NCBI GenBank assembly: GCA_034428715.1
Contig: DAOUHE010000186.1
Span: 1-7,946, forward strand
Reading direction: 5' to 3'
Source of the DNA: Io17-Chloro-G2 sp034428715
GTDB lineage: Bacteria > Chloroflexota > Dehalococcoidia > Lucifugimonadales > UBA3495
Length of the DNA stretch: 7,946 nucleotides
The position numbers and the translations under genes were made by a program. Within the stretch, counting starts at the first letter, position 1. Every line of letters begins with the position of its first letter. The notes under the pieces are model-generated. The model did no database searches. It was not told the DNA's origin and was given only the letters and a program-made list of their open reading frames with translations. This document shows, one piece after another, positions 1-6,188 of the stretch.

Positions 1-2
1 CG

Positions 3-89
3 GACCCCTCGCCGCCGGAGATAAAGGCGAATCTTACGGCTGCTGTAACCTTTGTCGCCGCAGACCCGTTGGGTCTGCTACGGGGATGA
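3..89 (+). CDS. 3' end of an unknown protein (left-edge partial)
   Basis: Frame 3 is open from the window edge to a TGA at 87-89 and reads PEIKANLTAAVTFVAADPLG followed by LLRG. The composition looks like an ordinary protein C-terminus, but only 28 residues are visible and no family can be assigned. The position just before phage head-tail genes suggests a capsid or head-morphogenesis gene, which is inference. A perfect 8-bp hairpin (60-78) lies inside the last codons. Frame 2 is also open from 2 to 133 but gives a Cys/Arg-rich peptide that looks less like protein. After the TGA, frame 3 stays open to a TAA at 162-164, so the TGA could interrupt a longer gene that continues toward the beta-helix ORF. 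Low certainty. Confidence 0.3.
   Translation, partial: DPSPPEIKANLTAAVTFVAADPLGLLRG
60..78. repeat. Perfect hairpin, 8-bp stem with 3-nt loop
   Basis: GCAGACCC and GGGTCTGC flank a GTT loop, giving a perfect 8-bp inverted repeat. It lies just before the TGA at 87. No T-run follows, so it is not a typical intrinsic terminator. It could be an mRNA stability or protein-binding hairpin. The structure is seen in the sequence; the role is unknown. Confidence 0.55.
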
Positions 90-125
90 CCGACGCCGGG
101 CCGCTTCATCCGGCCTTGGGTCATC
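85..125. repeat. Second hairpin, nested inverted repeats between genes
   Basis: GATGACC (85-91) pairs perfectly with GGTCATC (119-125). Inside it GGCCG (99-103) pairs with CGGCC (111-115) around a 7-nt loop. The element begins at the stop codon of the left-edge ORF and is followed by an AT-rich tract (126-157). It could be a factor-independent terminator of an unusual kind or a processing hairpin, but it lacks a clean U-tract. Function is inferred only. Confidence 0.45.
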
Positions 126-128
126 TAC

Positions 129-157
129 TTTAAACGTTTAAAACTCTTGACGTTTAA
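129..157. repeat. AT-rich palindrome plus direct repeat
   Basis: TTTAAACGTTTAAA (129-142) is a perfect 14-bp palindrome. ACGTTTAA recurs at 134-141 and 150-157, spaced 16 bp apart. The composition is much more AT-rich than the flanks. It may be an operator or promoter element or a recombination scar. No protein or enzyme can be assigned to it from the sequence. Confidence 0.4.
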
Positions 158-189
158 GGGCTAACATCGCGACCACCATCGACGATTTC

Positions 190-606
190 GTGTTTCGCCG
201 GTGCAAGTTCCAACAGGACACCGATCCAGGTGGTACCGACGGCGCGGTGGATACCGGGGTCTTTTTCATCATCGACTCCGAGAACATCAAGATCGAGGAC
301 TGCGAGTTTAACGGCAACTTCGAGACGGCGATATTCCACAACCGGACGACCGCCTGTAAGAATCTATTCGTCAAGAATTGCCACGGGATGAACCTCCTCT
401 CCGGCTCGGAGACCTTCCAGCTAGTAGCCGGAGCGACCGGCGCCCAGTTGGGCGGTGGTTTCCTTACTCCGGCGGAGGCGGCGGTCACCGAGGCCACTCT
501 GGTGGGCACCGTGGGGAACGGCTTCTTTGTCCTCCCTCCGGGCACCTACGGCAACGACGGCGGGGCCGGTGGCCAAGGTGGAATTGTAATCGCGACTCCG
601 AGCTAA
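190..606 (+). CDS. Right-handed beta-helix phage structural protein, probably 5'-truncated
   Basis: The 138-residue reading frame carries stacked rungs typical of a parallel beta-helix: FVFRRCKF, NIKIEDCEFNGN, then NLFVKNCHGMN, with alternating hydrophobic and Asn/Cys positions. Such folds are used by phages in fibres, tailspikes and capsid-associated fibres. The C-terminal third is Gly/Ala-rich and ends in a GGAGGQGG stretch. The only in-frame start is the GTG at 190, which has no ribosome-binding site. Protein-like sequence (ANIATTIDD) already lies upstream of it, back to the TGA at 148-150. The fold also usually needs many more rungs. The gene is therefore probably missing its 5' part or is joined by a frameshift to frame 3 (90-161), which reads YFKRLKLLTFKG. 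It could instead be a short complete protein with a rare start. The family call is moderate; the exact function is unknown. Confidence 0.55.
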   Translation: MFRRCKFQQDTDPGGTDGAVDTGVFFIIDSENIKIEDCEFNGNFETAIFHNRTTACKNLFVKNCHGMNLLSGSETFQLVAGATGAQLGGGFLTPAEAAVTEATLVGTVGNGFFVLPPGTYGNDGGAGGQGGIVIATPS

Positions 607-609
607 ATC

Positions 610-1098
610 ATGGCAGTTGTAAGAATTGGTTCGACGCAAGTATTCCTCTGCCTTTCCACGGATACCAAGCCGACTACGAACGTGCCCGCTGGGTCCAGGT
701 GTTGGGAGACCGACCGGGGTTTCTGGTTTATGTACGACGGCTCGGCGTGGACCAGAGAGCGGCAAACTTACGAACCCGACACCTTCAAGCACATCGACGC
801 CGTGGCGATCACCGCAGGGACCCCGGCCACGATCTGGACCCCGGCAGCCGGCAAGATTGTTAGACTCTTGGGGTATTCCCTCGGCTCCTCCGCCAGCACG
901 AGCCTGGAGTTTCAGGATAGCGGTGCGGCAGGGACGGTAATCTATGCCACCGGTGTACACCCCACCGCCAACCCGGCAACAACACCCGGGGCCGGCATGG
1001 GGGAGGGATTACTCCTGGCGGCAGCCGATAACACGCTGGACCTGGACGTTACAGTCAACGCCACGATCTCGGGCACCGTGTTCGGGCGGGAGGAATAG
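610..1098 (+). CDS. Phage structural protein, decoration/fibre-like
   Basis: This 162-residue protein starts at the ATG three bases after the preceding stop. No strong ribosome site is visible, so translation may be coupled. Residues about 27-48 contain a CWETDRGFWFMYDGSAW segment, a tryptophan/aromatic module common in phage fibre and virion proteins. The second half (about 60-162) has the pattern of a beta-sandwich: GKIVRLLGYSLG, then a hydrophobic LEFQDSG strand, and a terminal DNTLDLDVTVNATISGT followed by VFGREE. That pattern resembles phage proteins with a decoration-type domain attached to heads or tails. The position upstream of the connector fits a head-associated protein. No enzyme motif is visible. 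Virion role is moderately supported; the precise role is unknown. Confidence 0.6.
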   Translation: MAVVRIGSTQVFLCLSTDTKPTTNVPAGSRCWETDRGFWFMYDGSAWTRERQTYEPDTFKHIDAVAITAGTPATIWTPAAGKIVRLLGYSLGSSASTSLEFQDSGAAGTVIYATGVHPTANPATTPGAGMGEGLLLAAADNTLDLDVTVNATISGTVFGREE

Positions 1099-1100
1099 CG

Positions 1101-1283
1101 ATGAAATGTAGCTATATCTACACCATCTGGGACGCAGACGTGGCCCCAAAAGAAGCCCCTGAAAAAGAAGGCGAGCTCTGCAAAACCGATCTGGCAGACT
1201 TTATGGTTAACGGAGAACACCTCTGCGAGAAACACGCCACGGCTCAAAAACGGGCGATCACCAACTTCAAACCAGCGGCTTAG
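1101..1283 (+). CDS. Small Cys/His protein, possible zinc-binding
   Basis: A 60-residue protein starts at the ATG with a good ribosome site, GGGAGGAA at 1088-1095, five bases upstream. The ribosome site overlaps the end of the preceding gene. It has three cysteines (residues 3, 27 and 42) and a histidine in CEKHAT. The GEHLCEKHA ending resembles small phage proteins that bind a metal through Cys and His. The middle is rich in Glu and Lys. It lies between the decoration-like gene and the connector, so it is probably part of the late operon. Zinc binding is inferred from spacing only, and the function is unknown. Confidence 0.55.
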   Translation: MKCSYIYTIWDADVAPKEAPEKEGELCKTDLADFMVNGEHLCEKHATAQKRAITNFKPAA

Positions 1284-1289
1284 GGACGT

Positions 1290-2117
1290 ATGTACTCCTA
1301 TGTCACTCTGGACGCCTTCAAGGCCGTTGGCAGTATCACAGGAACCAGTGATGATACCGAACGCCGCCGGGTGCTGGAATCAGTCACCCGGCAGATAGAC
1401 GCGTATTGCCGCCGCACCTTCCGGACCTACCTGGCCACTTACTACTTCAGCCCATCGTCGGCCAAATCGGTGCTCCTGGATACTGAAGAGTTGGGGCTAT
1501 GTCTTCTCTCGGTCACCACCCTCAAGACCGACGCGGACGGGGACCGGACCTACGAGGTCACCTGGGCTGCAACGGATTATGATCTGTTGCCGTTAAACGC
1601 CCTTAACCGGCAAAGGCCGTATTACGAAATATCCATCGCCCCCAACGGGACCCAGAGCTTCCCTTCGATACAGAAGTCGGTGGAGATCGTGGGCAAGTGG
1701 GGCTTCTATGAAGACCTGGCCCGCAACGCCACTCTGCTTGACGCGGCCATTTCCGATATCACGGCCACCGCTATTACCATCGATGCCTCGACCACGCTGG
1801 AAGTCCTCCAGACTATTCTTATCGACGACGAGCAGATGTACATTACGGGCATTTCGGGTGTCACCTTGACGGTGGAACGGGGAGTCAACGGGACCACGGC
1901 GGCCACCCATGATGACGATTCGGTGATCGACGTGTACCGGTACCCCTGGGAGGTAACCGAGGCGGTGAAGATGCAGACCGCCAGGTTGTGGACTAGGAGA
2001 TCAAGCGGCTTCGCCAACGAGGTCGGCTTTGCCGATACGGGGTCTATGCGGCCTTGGATCGGCCTTGGTTTTGACGAGCAGGAAATGTTGGCAGAGTACC
2101 GCTTGAGGCACGCCTGA
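1290..2117 (+). CDS. Phage head-tail connector protein with inserted beta-domain
   Basis: This 275-residue protein has the start typical of head-tail adaptor/connector proteins of the HK97 gp6-like (Phage_connect) type: an N-terminal helical part (residues about 6-45, LDAFKAVGS ... VTRQIDAYCRR) and a C-terminal helix (EVTEAVKMQTARLWTRR). These proteins form a ring below the portal that closes the capsid and docks the tail. The usual family is near 100-200 residues. Here residues about 155-218 carry an extra beta-rich insert with the signature IDDEQMYITGISG and RGVNGTTAATH, a small domain recurrent in such connectors. The start ATG lies six bases after the stop of the previous gene, with a weak ribosome site (AGGGAC). 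The stop is followed one base later by the next start. The call rests on fold pattern and gene order. Confidence 0.75.
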   Translation: MYSYVTLDAFKAVGSITGTSDDTERRRVLESVTRQIDAYCRRTFRTYLATYYFSPSSAKSVLLDTEELGLCLLSVTTLKTDADGDRTYEVTWAATDYDLLPLNALNRQRPYYEISIAPNGTQSFPSIQKSVEIVGKWGFYEDLARNATLLDAAISDITATAITIDASTTLEVLQTILIDDEQMYITGISGVTLTVERGVNGTTAATHDDDSVIDVYRYPWEVTEAVKMQTARLWTRRSSGFANEVGFADTGSMRPWIGLGFDEQEMLAEYRLRHA

Positions 2118-2118
2118 C

Positions 2119-2502
2119 ATGCCAATGACGATGAGAGTCGAGATCAAGGGCCTCGACATAGTGCAGGCGCGATTGAGCAACCCCGAGGCGGTCAAGCAGC
2201 CCATCAAAACCTTCCTGCGGCAATCGGGCAACGTCATGAGAAAGGACGTTCGCACCCGTATCCCCAGGGGCCGGACTCGTAAGGGGCGGAGCAGTGTCCG
2301 GGTCCGGCTATTGCCCAGGAAGCTCCAAGTCCGAGTATTCAGCAAGAAGTATTACCTCCGGTTTTTGGAGAGAGGAACCAAGCGCGGGATTAAGCCTCGG
2401 CATATGTTCACCCGGACTGTCGAGGCTTCCCAGCCCCAAGTCCAGGGCTTTGCGAATCAAATGATGCGAGAGATCAAAGAGAACCTGAGCAGGGGTAGGT
2501 AG
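2119..2502 (+). CDS. HK97 gp10-like tail component
   Basis: The 127-residue, strongly basic protein matches the HK97 gp10 family of small siphophage proteins at the head-tail junction. The hallmark is YYLRFLERGT (residues 78-87), followed by PRHMFTRT (93-100), the family's usual xYxxxLExGT and PRPFLxPA pair. Residues 41-66 are very Arg-rich. Proteins of this family are around 110-150 residues, so the length is normal. ATG codons at 2119, 2125 and 2131 are all in frame, and the weak GAGG upstream does not decide between them. The last base of the stop is shared with the next start. Confidence 0.8.
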   Translation: MPMTMRVEIKGLDIVQARLSNPEAVKQPIKTFLRQSGNVMRKDVRTRIPRGRTRKGRSSVRVRLLPRKLQVRVFSKKYYLRFLERGTKRGIKPRHMFTRTVEASQPQVQGFANQMMREIKENLSRGR

Positions 2503-2930
2503 TGTCGATTTTTTCGGACATACGGGATGGGTTCGTGACTGTGGTGGAAGCCGCCATCACCGGCCTTCGGATTTACCCGAAATTACCGGATGGCCTGTTG
2601 GAATACCCCTGCATGGTGGTGCAACCGACCGGGGACGTTGAATACCGCCAGCTAATCGGGGCCGATAACATCCTGTACCTCCTGAAGGCTAGGCTCTATC
2701 TCAACATTCAAGACAGCTCTGAGGCGTGGAACGAGTTCGACGAGTACAAATCCCCTACAGGATCAAAGAGCATACGTGCCGCAGTAAAAACCGATGTGAC
2801 GTTGAACGCCTCCGCAACCTACGCTGAAGTTGTCTTCAGCAGTGAAGGCGAGCAGGACCCGGACGGGCGGGAAAGGCTCTGGGAATTTTCCTGCGAATTC
2901 CATACCGAAGTAAGGAAGAACATCGCTTAA
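2502..2930 (+). CDS. Tail terminator/completion-like protein
   Basis: A 142-residue protein starts at a GTG whose G is the last base of the preceding TAG, with AGGGG just upstream. The N-terminus (FSDIRDGFVTVVEAAITG followed by LRIYPKLPDG) and the phrase YPCMVVQPTGDVEY are typical of small proteins that cap the tail tube on the head side. These proteins sit between the gp10-like gene and the tail tube gene, as here. There is an amphipathic helix near residue 75-95 and a beta-rich C-terminus. The assignment comes mainly from size, order and the N-terminal pattern. Confidence 0.65.
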   Translation: MSIFSDIRDGFVTVVEAAITGLRIYPKLPDGLLEYPCMVVQPTGDVEYRQLIGADNILYLLKARLYLNIQDSSEAWNEFDEYKSPTGSKSIRAAVKTDVTLNASATYAEVVFSSEGEQDPDGRERLWEFSCEFHTEVRKNIA

Positions 2931-2942
2931 TGGGAGAGTGAT

Positions 2943-3941
2943 ATGGGACTAGAAGCCTTAAGGCGCGTCCAGATCGGGTTGGAGAGCACCAGGGGAACGG
3001 CCGTCGCCGCTGATGTAAAGCTAATGGGCATGTTAACCATGGACCCGACCCAGGTACTTTACATGCCCGAGGACGAGGAGCGCCAATCTCTGGCCCTATT
3101 GCACCGCCGGGAGATCGTCGCGGAGATGGCGAACATGCACTTTGAGAGCTCGCTAAACTTCGAGCAGCTTATCCACTTCCTGGCAATGGGCGTTGGGAAC
3201 CATGGCAGCCAACCGACCACCCCGACCAACGGCGTCTTGACCAGGGATTGGCTGTTTGAACCCAGCCACAGCGCCTCCAACGCCCAGGCGGCCTACACCC
3301 TGGAGTATGGTGACGATCAGCAAGAATACGAGTCCGCCTTCGTTATGTGTAGTCAACTGGAGTTCACCTGGGCACTGGAGGAGTCGGTGAAGATGTCCGC
3401 CGAGCTGTTCGGGCGCTCGGTCACCAAAGCCACCTTTACCTCCTTGTCTGACCCGACGATTGAGGATGCGGTAACCCAGCTAACCAAGATGTATGTTGAC
3501 ACCACCTGGGCCAATTTGGGCACCACCCAAAAAGCCAGCCTGATGGCCTCCGCCACCGTTCGGATACCCACGGGTGTGGGGCCGACCCGATACGCCGATG
3601 GGAGCCTGGAATTCAGCAACTTTGTGGAGCGGAAAAGGGCGGCGGAAGTCGAGATACTTATGATCCACGGCGCCGATGGAGAGGCCGAATTCGACAAGTA
3701 CGAGGCCGGGACCACCAGCTTCATCAGGTTGCAGACGACGGGCACGGAGATCGAGGCGGTCACACCGACGTATGACAAGCTGTTCCGGGTGGATTTGGCG
3801 GTCAAGTACACGGAGCCGCCCCAGTTCTTTCAAACACACAACGGGGAGAACGCGGTTCGGATGGTGGGCAGGACCTTCCTGGACCCGACCGCCAGTAAGG
3901 ATTTCAGCGTGTTTCTACGGAACAAGGAGACTTCACTGTAA
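2943..3941 (+). CDS. Major tail tube protein
   Basis: The 332-residue protein sits exactly where siphophages encode the tube subunit, between the terminator-like gene and the assembly chaperone. It starts with LRRVQIGLESTRGTAVAAD, a pattern shared by phage tail tube proteins, and has the long beta-rich body expected of the tube fold. Tube subunits polymerise around the tape measure protein to make the tail shaft. The length is within the range of larger tube proteins with an extra domain. GGGAG (2932-2936) is six bases upstream of the ATG. It is probably expressed strongly as part of the late operon. Confidence 0.75.
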   Translation: MGLEALRRVQIGLESTRGTAVAADVKLMGMLTMDPTQVLYMPEDEERQSLALLHRREIVAEMANMHFESSLNFEQLIHFLAMGVGNHGSQPTTPTNGVLTRDWLFEPSHSASNAQAAYTLEYGDDQQEYESAFVMCSQLEFTWALEESVKMSAELFGRSVTKATFTSLSDPTIEDAVTQLTKMYVDTTWANLGTTQKASLMASATVRIPTGVGPTRYADGSLEFSNFVERKRAAEVEILMIHGADGEAEFDKYEAGTTSFIRLQTTGTEIEAVTPTYDKLFRVDLAVKYTEPPQFFQTHNGENAVRMVGRTFLDPTASKDFSVFLRNKETSL

Positions 3942-3953
3942 GAGGAGAGAACG

Positions 3954-4340
3954 ATGCCGGAAGATACGATGTTCGCCAGCGATGGGGAAGTACCGATTGA
4001 GTTTGACGATGGCTGGGTCGTTTGGATCAAAGAGGAAATGCCCTACGGTTTCCAGGACGACTTGGAGAATAACCAGGTCCGGCTCCAACTTCAGGCCGGG
4101 AGGAACGGCGGGGACAAAGAGGAGACCCAGGAGGCTCACATAGCCCTGGGCAATGTTCAATTGCTCCAGCTAATGGTGACTAAATTTGTGGACCCTGATG
4201 GCAAGACCTTTCAAGTAACCAAGGGTCTGATCCGCCGAATGACCCGGCAGCGAGTCGCCCGTATCTTGGACGAGATCAACCAGCTCAACCCCCCTTTTTC
4301 GACACTCCTGAAAAAACCAGAGTCGGAAGTCCTGGGCTAA
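3954..4340 (+). CDS. Tail assembly chaperone (gpG-like), upstream frame
   Basis: The 128-residue acidic/amphipathic protein follows the tube gene. Its position and size match the first tail assembly chaperone of siphophages, the gpG equivalent that binds the tape measure during tail assembly. The AGGAG site (3943-3947) lies six bases before the ATG. The start overlaps nothing and follows the tube stop by 12 bases. The C-terminal coding region contains six C then five T (4289-4299) and six A (4311-4316). From there the -1 frame is open all the way into the downstream ORF at 4358. The usual product therefore has two forms: this one, ending at 4340, and a longer frameshifted one. Confidence 0.7.
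   Translation: MPEDTMFASDGEVPIEFDDGWVVWIKEEMPYGFQDDLENNQVRLQLQAGRNGGDKEETQEAHIALGNVQLLQLMVTKFVDPDGKTFQVTKGLIRRMTRQRVARILDEINQLNPPFSTLLKKPESEVLG
4289..4295 (+). promoter_or_regulatory. Candidate -1 ribosomal frameshift site CCCCCCT
   Basis: C CCC CCT fits the X_XXY_YYZ slippery pattern in the chaperone reading frame (codons CCC 4290-4292 and CCT 4293-4295). A one-base back-slip lets both tRNAs re-pair. Reading then goes on through TTT TTC GAC and stays open to the TGA at 4544-4546. The longer product would be 197 residues. A second, weaker candidate is the A-run at 4311-4316. Tail chaperones of long-tailed phages commonly use such a -1 shift, and the ORF at 4358 has no ribosome site of its own. 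Confidence 0.6.
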
Positions 4341-4357
4341 ACCCCAATGAAGACATT

Positions 4358-4546
4358 GTGGCCATGAACTGGTTTATGGGGAACAGTTCAAAGCCGCCGC
4401 GATGGCTCCTCCGAACCCTCGTGATGGAGAAAATGGGATGGGATTATTGGGTCCTTAGAAGGCAGCCCGTCCGGATCGTCGAGGATGTCATACGCACCAT
4501 GAGCGCCGAGGCCGACGCAAGAAAAGCACTGGGAGATAGAGCATGA
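4358..4546 (+). CDS. Tail assembly chaperone extension (gpGT-like), -1 frame
   Basis: This ORF encodes the C-terminal part of the frameshifted chaperone. It lies in the -1 frame relative to the gene ending at 4340, and that frame has no stop from before the slippery site to the TGA at 4544-4546. The GTG at 4358 lacks a clear ribosome site, which argues that it is not an independent gene. The visible sequence has a hydrophobic/aromatic helix (WLLRTLVMEKMGWDYWVLRR) and a charged tail. In known phages the T part contacts the tail tube while the G part holds the tape measure. The stop overlaps the next ATG by two bases (ATGA). Confidence 0.6.
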   Translation: MAMNWFMGNSSKPPRWLLRTLVMEKMGWDYWVLRRQPVRIVEDVIRTMSAEADARKALGDRA

Positions 4547-4692
4547 CCACGCCGCAGGCAACCACTATTGTGATAGATGCGCAGGACCGGGCCAGCCGGA
4601 CCATCAACCGGATCAGCCAGGGAACCCTCAAGAACCTGCGCCAGAGCGTGATTAGCACGGGTGTGGGCATGCTTTCGCTCACCAAACCATAA
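4543..4692 (+). pseudogene. Tape measure protein, N-terminal remnant (49 codons)
   Basis: The ATG at 4543 overlaps the chaperone stop (ATGA), the standard place for a tape measure gene. The N-terminus reads ATTIVIDAQDRASRTINRIS and NLRQSVISTGVG, the opening pattern of siphophage tape measure proteins, which are normally several hundred to over a thousand residues. Here a TAA at 4690-4692 ends the frame after 49 codons. Immediately after, in the same frame, comes the fibre-like sequence of the next entry. No other part of a tape measure, and no distal-tail or tip gene, is present downstream. The most direct reading is a deletion that joined the start of this gene to the middle of another. Sequence or assembly error at the junction is possible. 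Confidence 0.7.
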
Positions 4693-5067
4693 TTGGGGGG
4701 CTCGGGCTCCGGCAAGGTCCTGGTGGCCCGGATGCTGATGGAGGAGTCCGGCTTTGACACTGGGATCACCTTCTGCGAGGTCGGGACCAATAACACTGCC
4801 CCGGTTGTTTCGGATACCGATCTCAACACCGGGACGAAACGCAACGCCATCACCACGACTATCAGGACTGCCAACGTGGTCCAGTTTAGGACCTTCTTCG
4901 CGGCGGCAGACATCTCGGTGTTCGTCAAGGAGATGGGCATGTTTGGCCACAGCACGGCGAGCTCCACCTTGGGCACGGGGGAGCTATTCAACCGAGCGAT
5001 CTTGAACTTTGACAACTCTCTCGGAAACAAGGATTTGACCGTGGTCTCCCAGGTTACCTTCGGTTAA
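4693..5067 (+). CDS. Phage tail-fibre-type protein, 5' end probably lost
   Basis: The 124-residue frame matches a family of small phage tail/fibre proteins: GKVLVARMLMEESGFDTGIT, FCEVGTNNTAPVVSDTDLNT, a VVQFRTFFAAAD segment, then EMGMFGHSTASSTLGTGELF and a final strand-rich KDLTVVSQVTFG. The repeated pattern of Gly, Thr, Ala and Asp with an EMGMFG turn is characteristic of that family. The usual N-terminus would contain more residues before the GKVLVARML helix. The TTG at 4693 has no ribosome site. GTG 4723, with AAGG five bases upstream, is an alternative start. The sequence is in frame with the tape measure remnant, separated by one TAA. It is most likely a remnant or an altered gene at a deletion junction. 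The stop is overlapped by the ribosome site of the next gene. Confidence 0.6.
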   Translation: MGGSGSGKVLVARMLMEESGFDTGITFCEVGTNNTAPVVSDTDLNTGTKRNAITTTIRTANVVQFRTFFAAADISVFVKEMGMFGHSTASSTLGTGELFNRAILNFDNSLGNKDLTVVSQVTFG

Positions 5068-5078
5068 GGAGTTTTAGC

Positions 5079-6188
5079 GTGGCTTTTAACGAGACCCCAA
5101 CCTACGTTGGCCCCGTGGCATCTGGAGACGAGAGCACCGAAAACTTGATGAACTCCAGTTATCTCCAAATTAGCGTGGCAGCCAGCCGCCCCGCCCAGGG
5201 AAACAAAGGTGCTTTACACTGGGCGACGGACACTAAGGTGCTAAGTTTCGACGACGGGTCTGCCTGGGTGGATGCGCTCCCACTCGTTGACTTCCAGCGG
5301 TTCACCTCGTCGGGCACCTGGACCAAACCAGCCGGCGTGACCGTTGTTGTCGTGGAGCTCATCGGCCCAGGCGGCGGCGGCGGCGGCAGTATAGCCGAGG
5401 GCGGTGGCGGCAGTATAGCCGAGGGCGGTGGCGGCGGTGGCGGCGGGGCTATTTCGAGAGAGGTGTATAACGCCTCCGACCTCGCGGCGACTCATACAGT
5501 AACGGTTCCCGCTGGCGGTGCCGCAGGTTCGAGTGGGGGTGGGAACGGCGTTGCCGGTGGCTCGACGGAATTCACCGGGACCGGCGTTCTCCAGAAGGCA
5601 TTCGGCGGTGGAGGGGGAGGCTCAAGTGGGAGCGGCGGCGGCGGCGGCGGAAAGGCCTCTTCAGGAGCAGTGGGTTCTGGGGGCACCGGAGGCGATGGTG
5701 GTGATCCCACCATCCAGAGTTCGACTCATGGTAATAGCCTTGGCGGCAGAGGAGCCAAAGGTGGCAATACGGATGCTGACGGCTCCAATGCTGAAAACGG
5801 TGGAGGTGGTGGTGCTGGTGGAGATACAACTCTAGGAGCAAGCACTCCGGGGAAGGATGGCGGCAGTTCTATTGGTGGAGCGGGTGGTGGCGGAGGGGGG
5901 ACCAGAGCATCTGACAACACAAATAATGGAGGTGACGGAGGCCAATGGGGGGCCTACGCTGCGGGTGGTGGTGCTGTAGGCGATGCCGATGGAGGGGCCA
6001 CTGGCACCAGTCGGAACTTTGGGGCTGGTGATGGTGGTGCCGGTGCGGGCGGAACCACCTCTACCTCATTCGCGGGTGGTGCTGGTGGCGCCCCCGGCGG
6101 AGGAGGCGGAGGAGGCTCAGGAAATAACTCCAACTCTGGGGCAGGTGGAGCAGGTGCCCGTGGCGAAATCCGAATCTGGGCATGGTGA
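5079..6188 (+). CDS. Glycine-rich tail fibre / adhesin-like protein
   Basis: The 369-residue protein starts at GTG with TAAGGAG (5065-5071) seven bases upstream. Residues about 40-70 carry GALHWATDTKVLSFDDGSAW, a module also seen in the structural gene at 610. Residues about 74-105 have the FTSSGTWTKPAGVTVVVVEL strand region that commonly opens glycine-rich phage fibre domains. From about residue 98 to the end the protein is mostly Gly with Ala, Ser, Asn, Asp and Thr in GGxGG patterns, typical of polyglycine-helix sheets in some phage adhesins. A 24-bp unit (GGGGSIAE) is duplicated near 5376-5423. It ends in ARGEIRIWAW. The likely role is host recognition at the tail tip, inferred from composition and order; the receptor is unknown. 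It could also be a generic low-complexity surface protein. Confidence 0.65.
   Translation: MAFNETPTYVGPVASGDESTENLMNSSYLQISVAASRPAQGNKGALHWATDTKVLSFDDGSAWVDALPLVDFQRFTSSGTWTKPAGVTVVVVELIGPGGGGGGSIAEGGGGSIAEGGGGGGGGAISREVYNASDLAATHTVTVPAGGAAGSSGGGNGVAGGSTEFTGTGVLQKAFGGGGGGSSGSGGGGGGKASSGAVGSGGTGGDGGDPTIQSSTHGNSLGGRGAKGGNTDADGSNAENGGGGGAGGDTTLGASTPGKDGGSSIGGAGGGGGGTRASDNTNNGGDGGQWGAYAAGGGAVGDADGGATGTSRNFGAGDGGAGAGGTTSTSFAGGAGGAPGGGGGGGSGNNSNSGAGGAGARGEIRIWAW
5376..5423 (+). repeat. Tandem 24-bp repeat in the glycine-rich gene
   Basis: The 24-bp unit containing GGCGGCAGTATAGCCGAG occurs twice in direct tandem (the CAGTATAGCC cores begin at 5387 and 5411). Each unit encodes GGGGSIAE, so copy-number change by slippage would keep the frame. 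The following sequence is a further GGC/GGT run. This is a plausible site of length variation in the adhesin. Confidence 0.7.

Noticed and set aside
60..125. Intrinsic terminator
   Set aside because: The hairpins are good but no T-run follows either of them.
84..160. Translational bypass (T4 gene 60 style), since GGA is directly followed by a stop and a hairpin
   Set aside because: There is no matching GGA landing codon before the beta-helix frame.
421..960. 179-codon - strand frame
   Set aside because: It is opposite two well-supported + strand genes, has no ribosome site and is not protein-like in composition.
4444..5030. - strand frames over the tape-measure junction
   Set aside because: They oppose recognisable + strand tail proteins and lack start signals.
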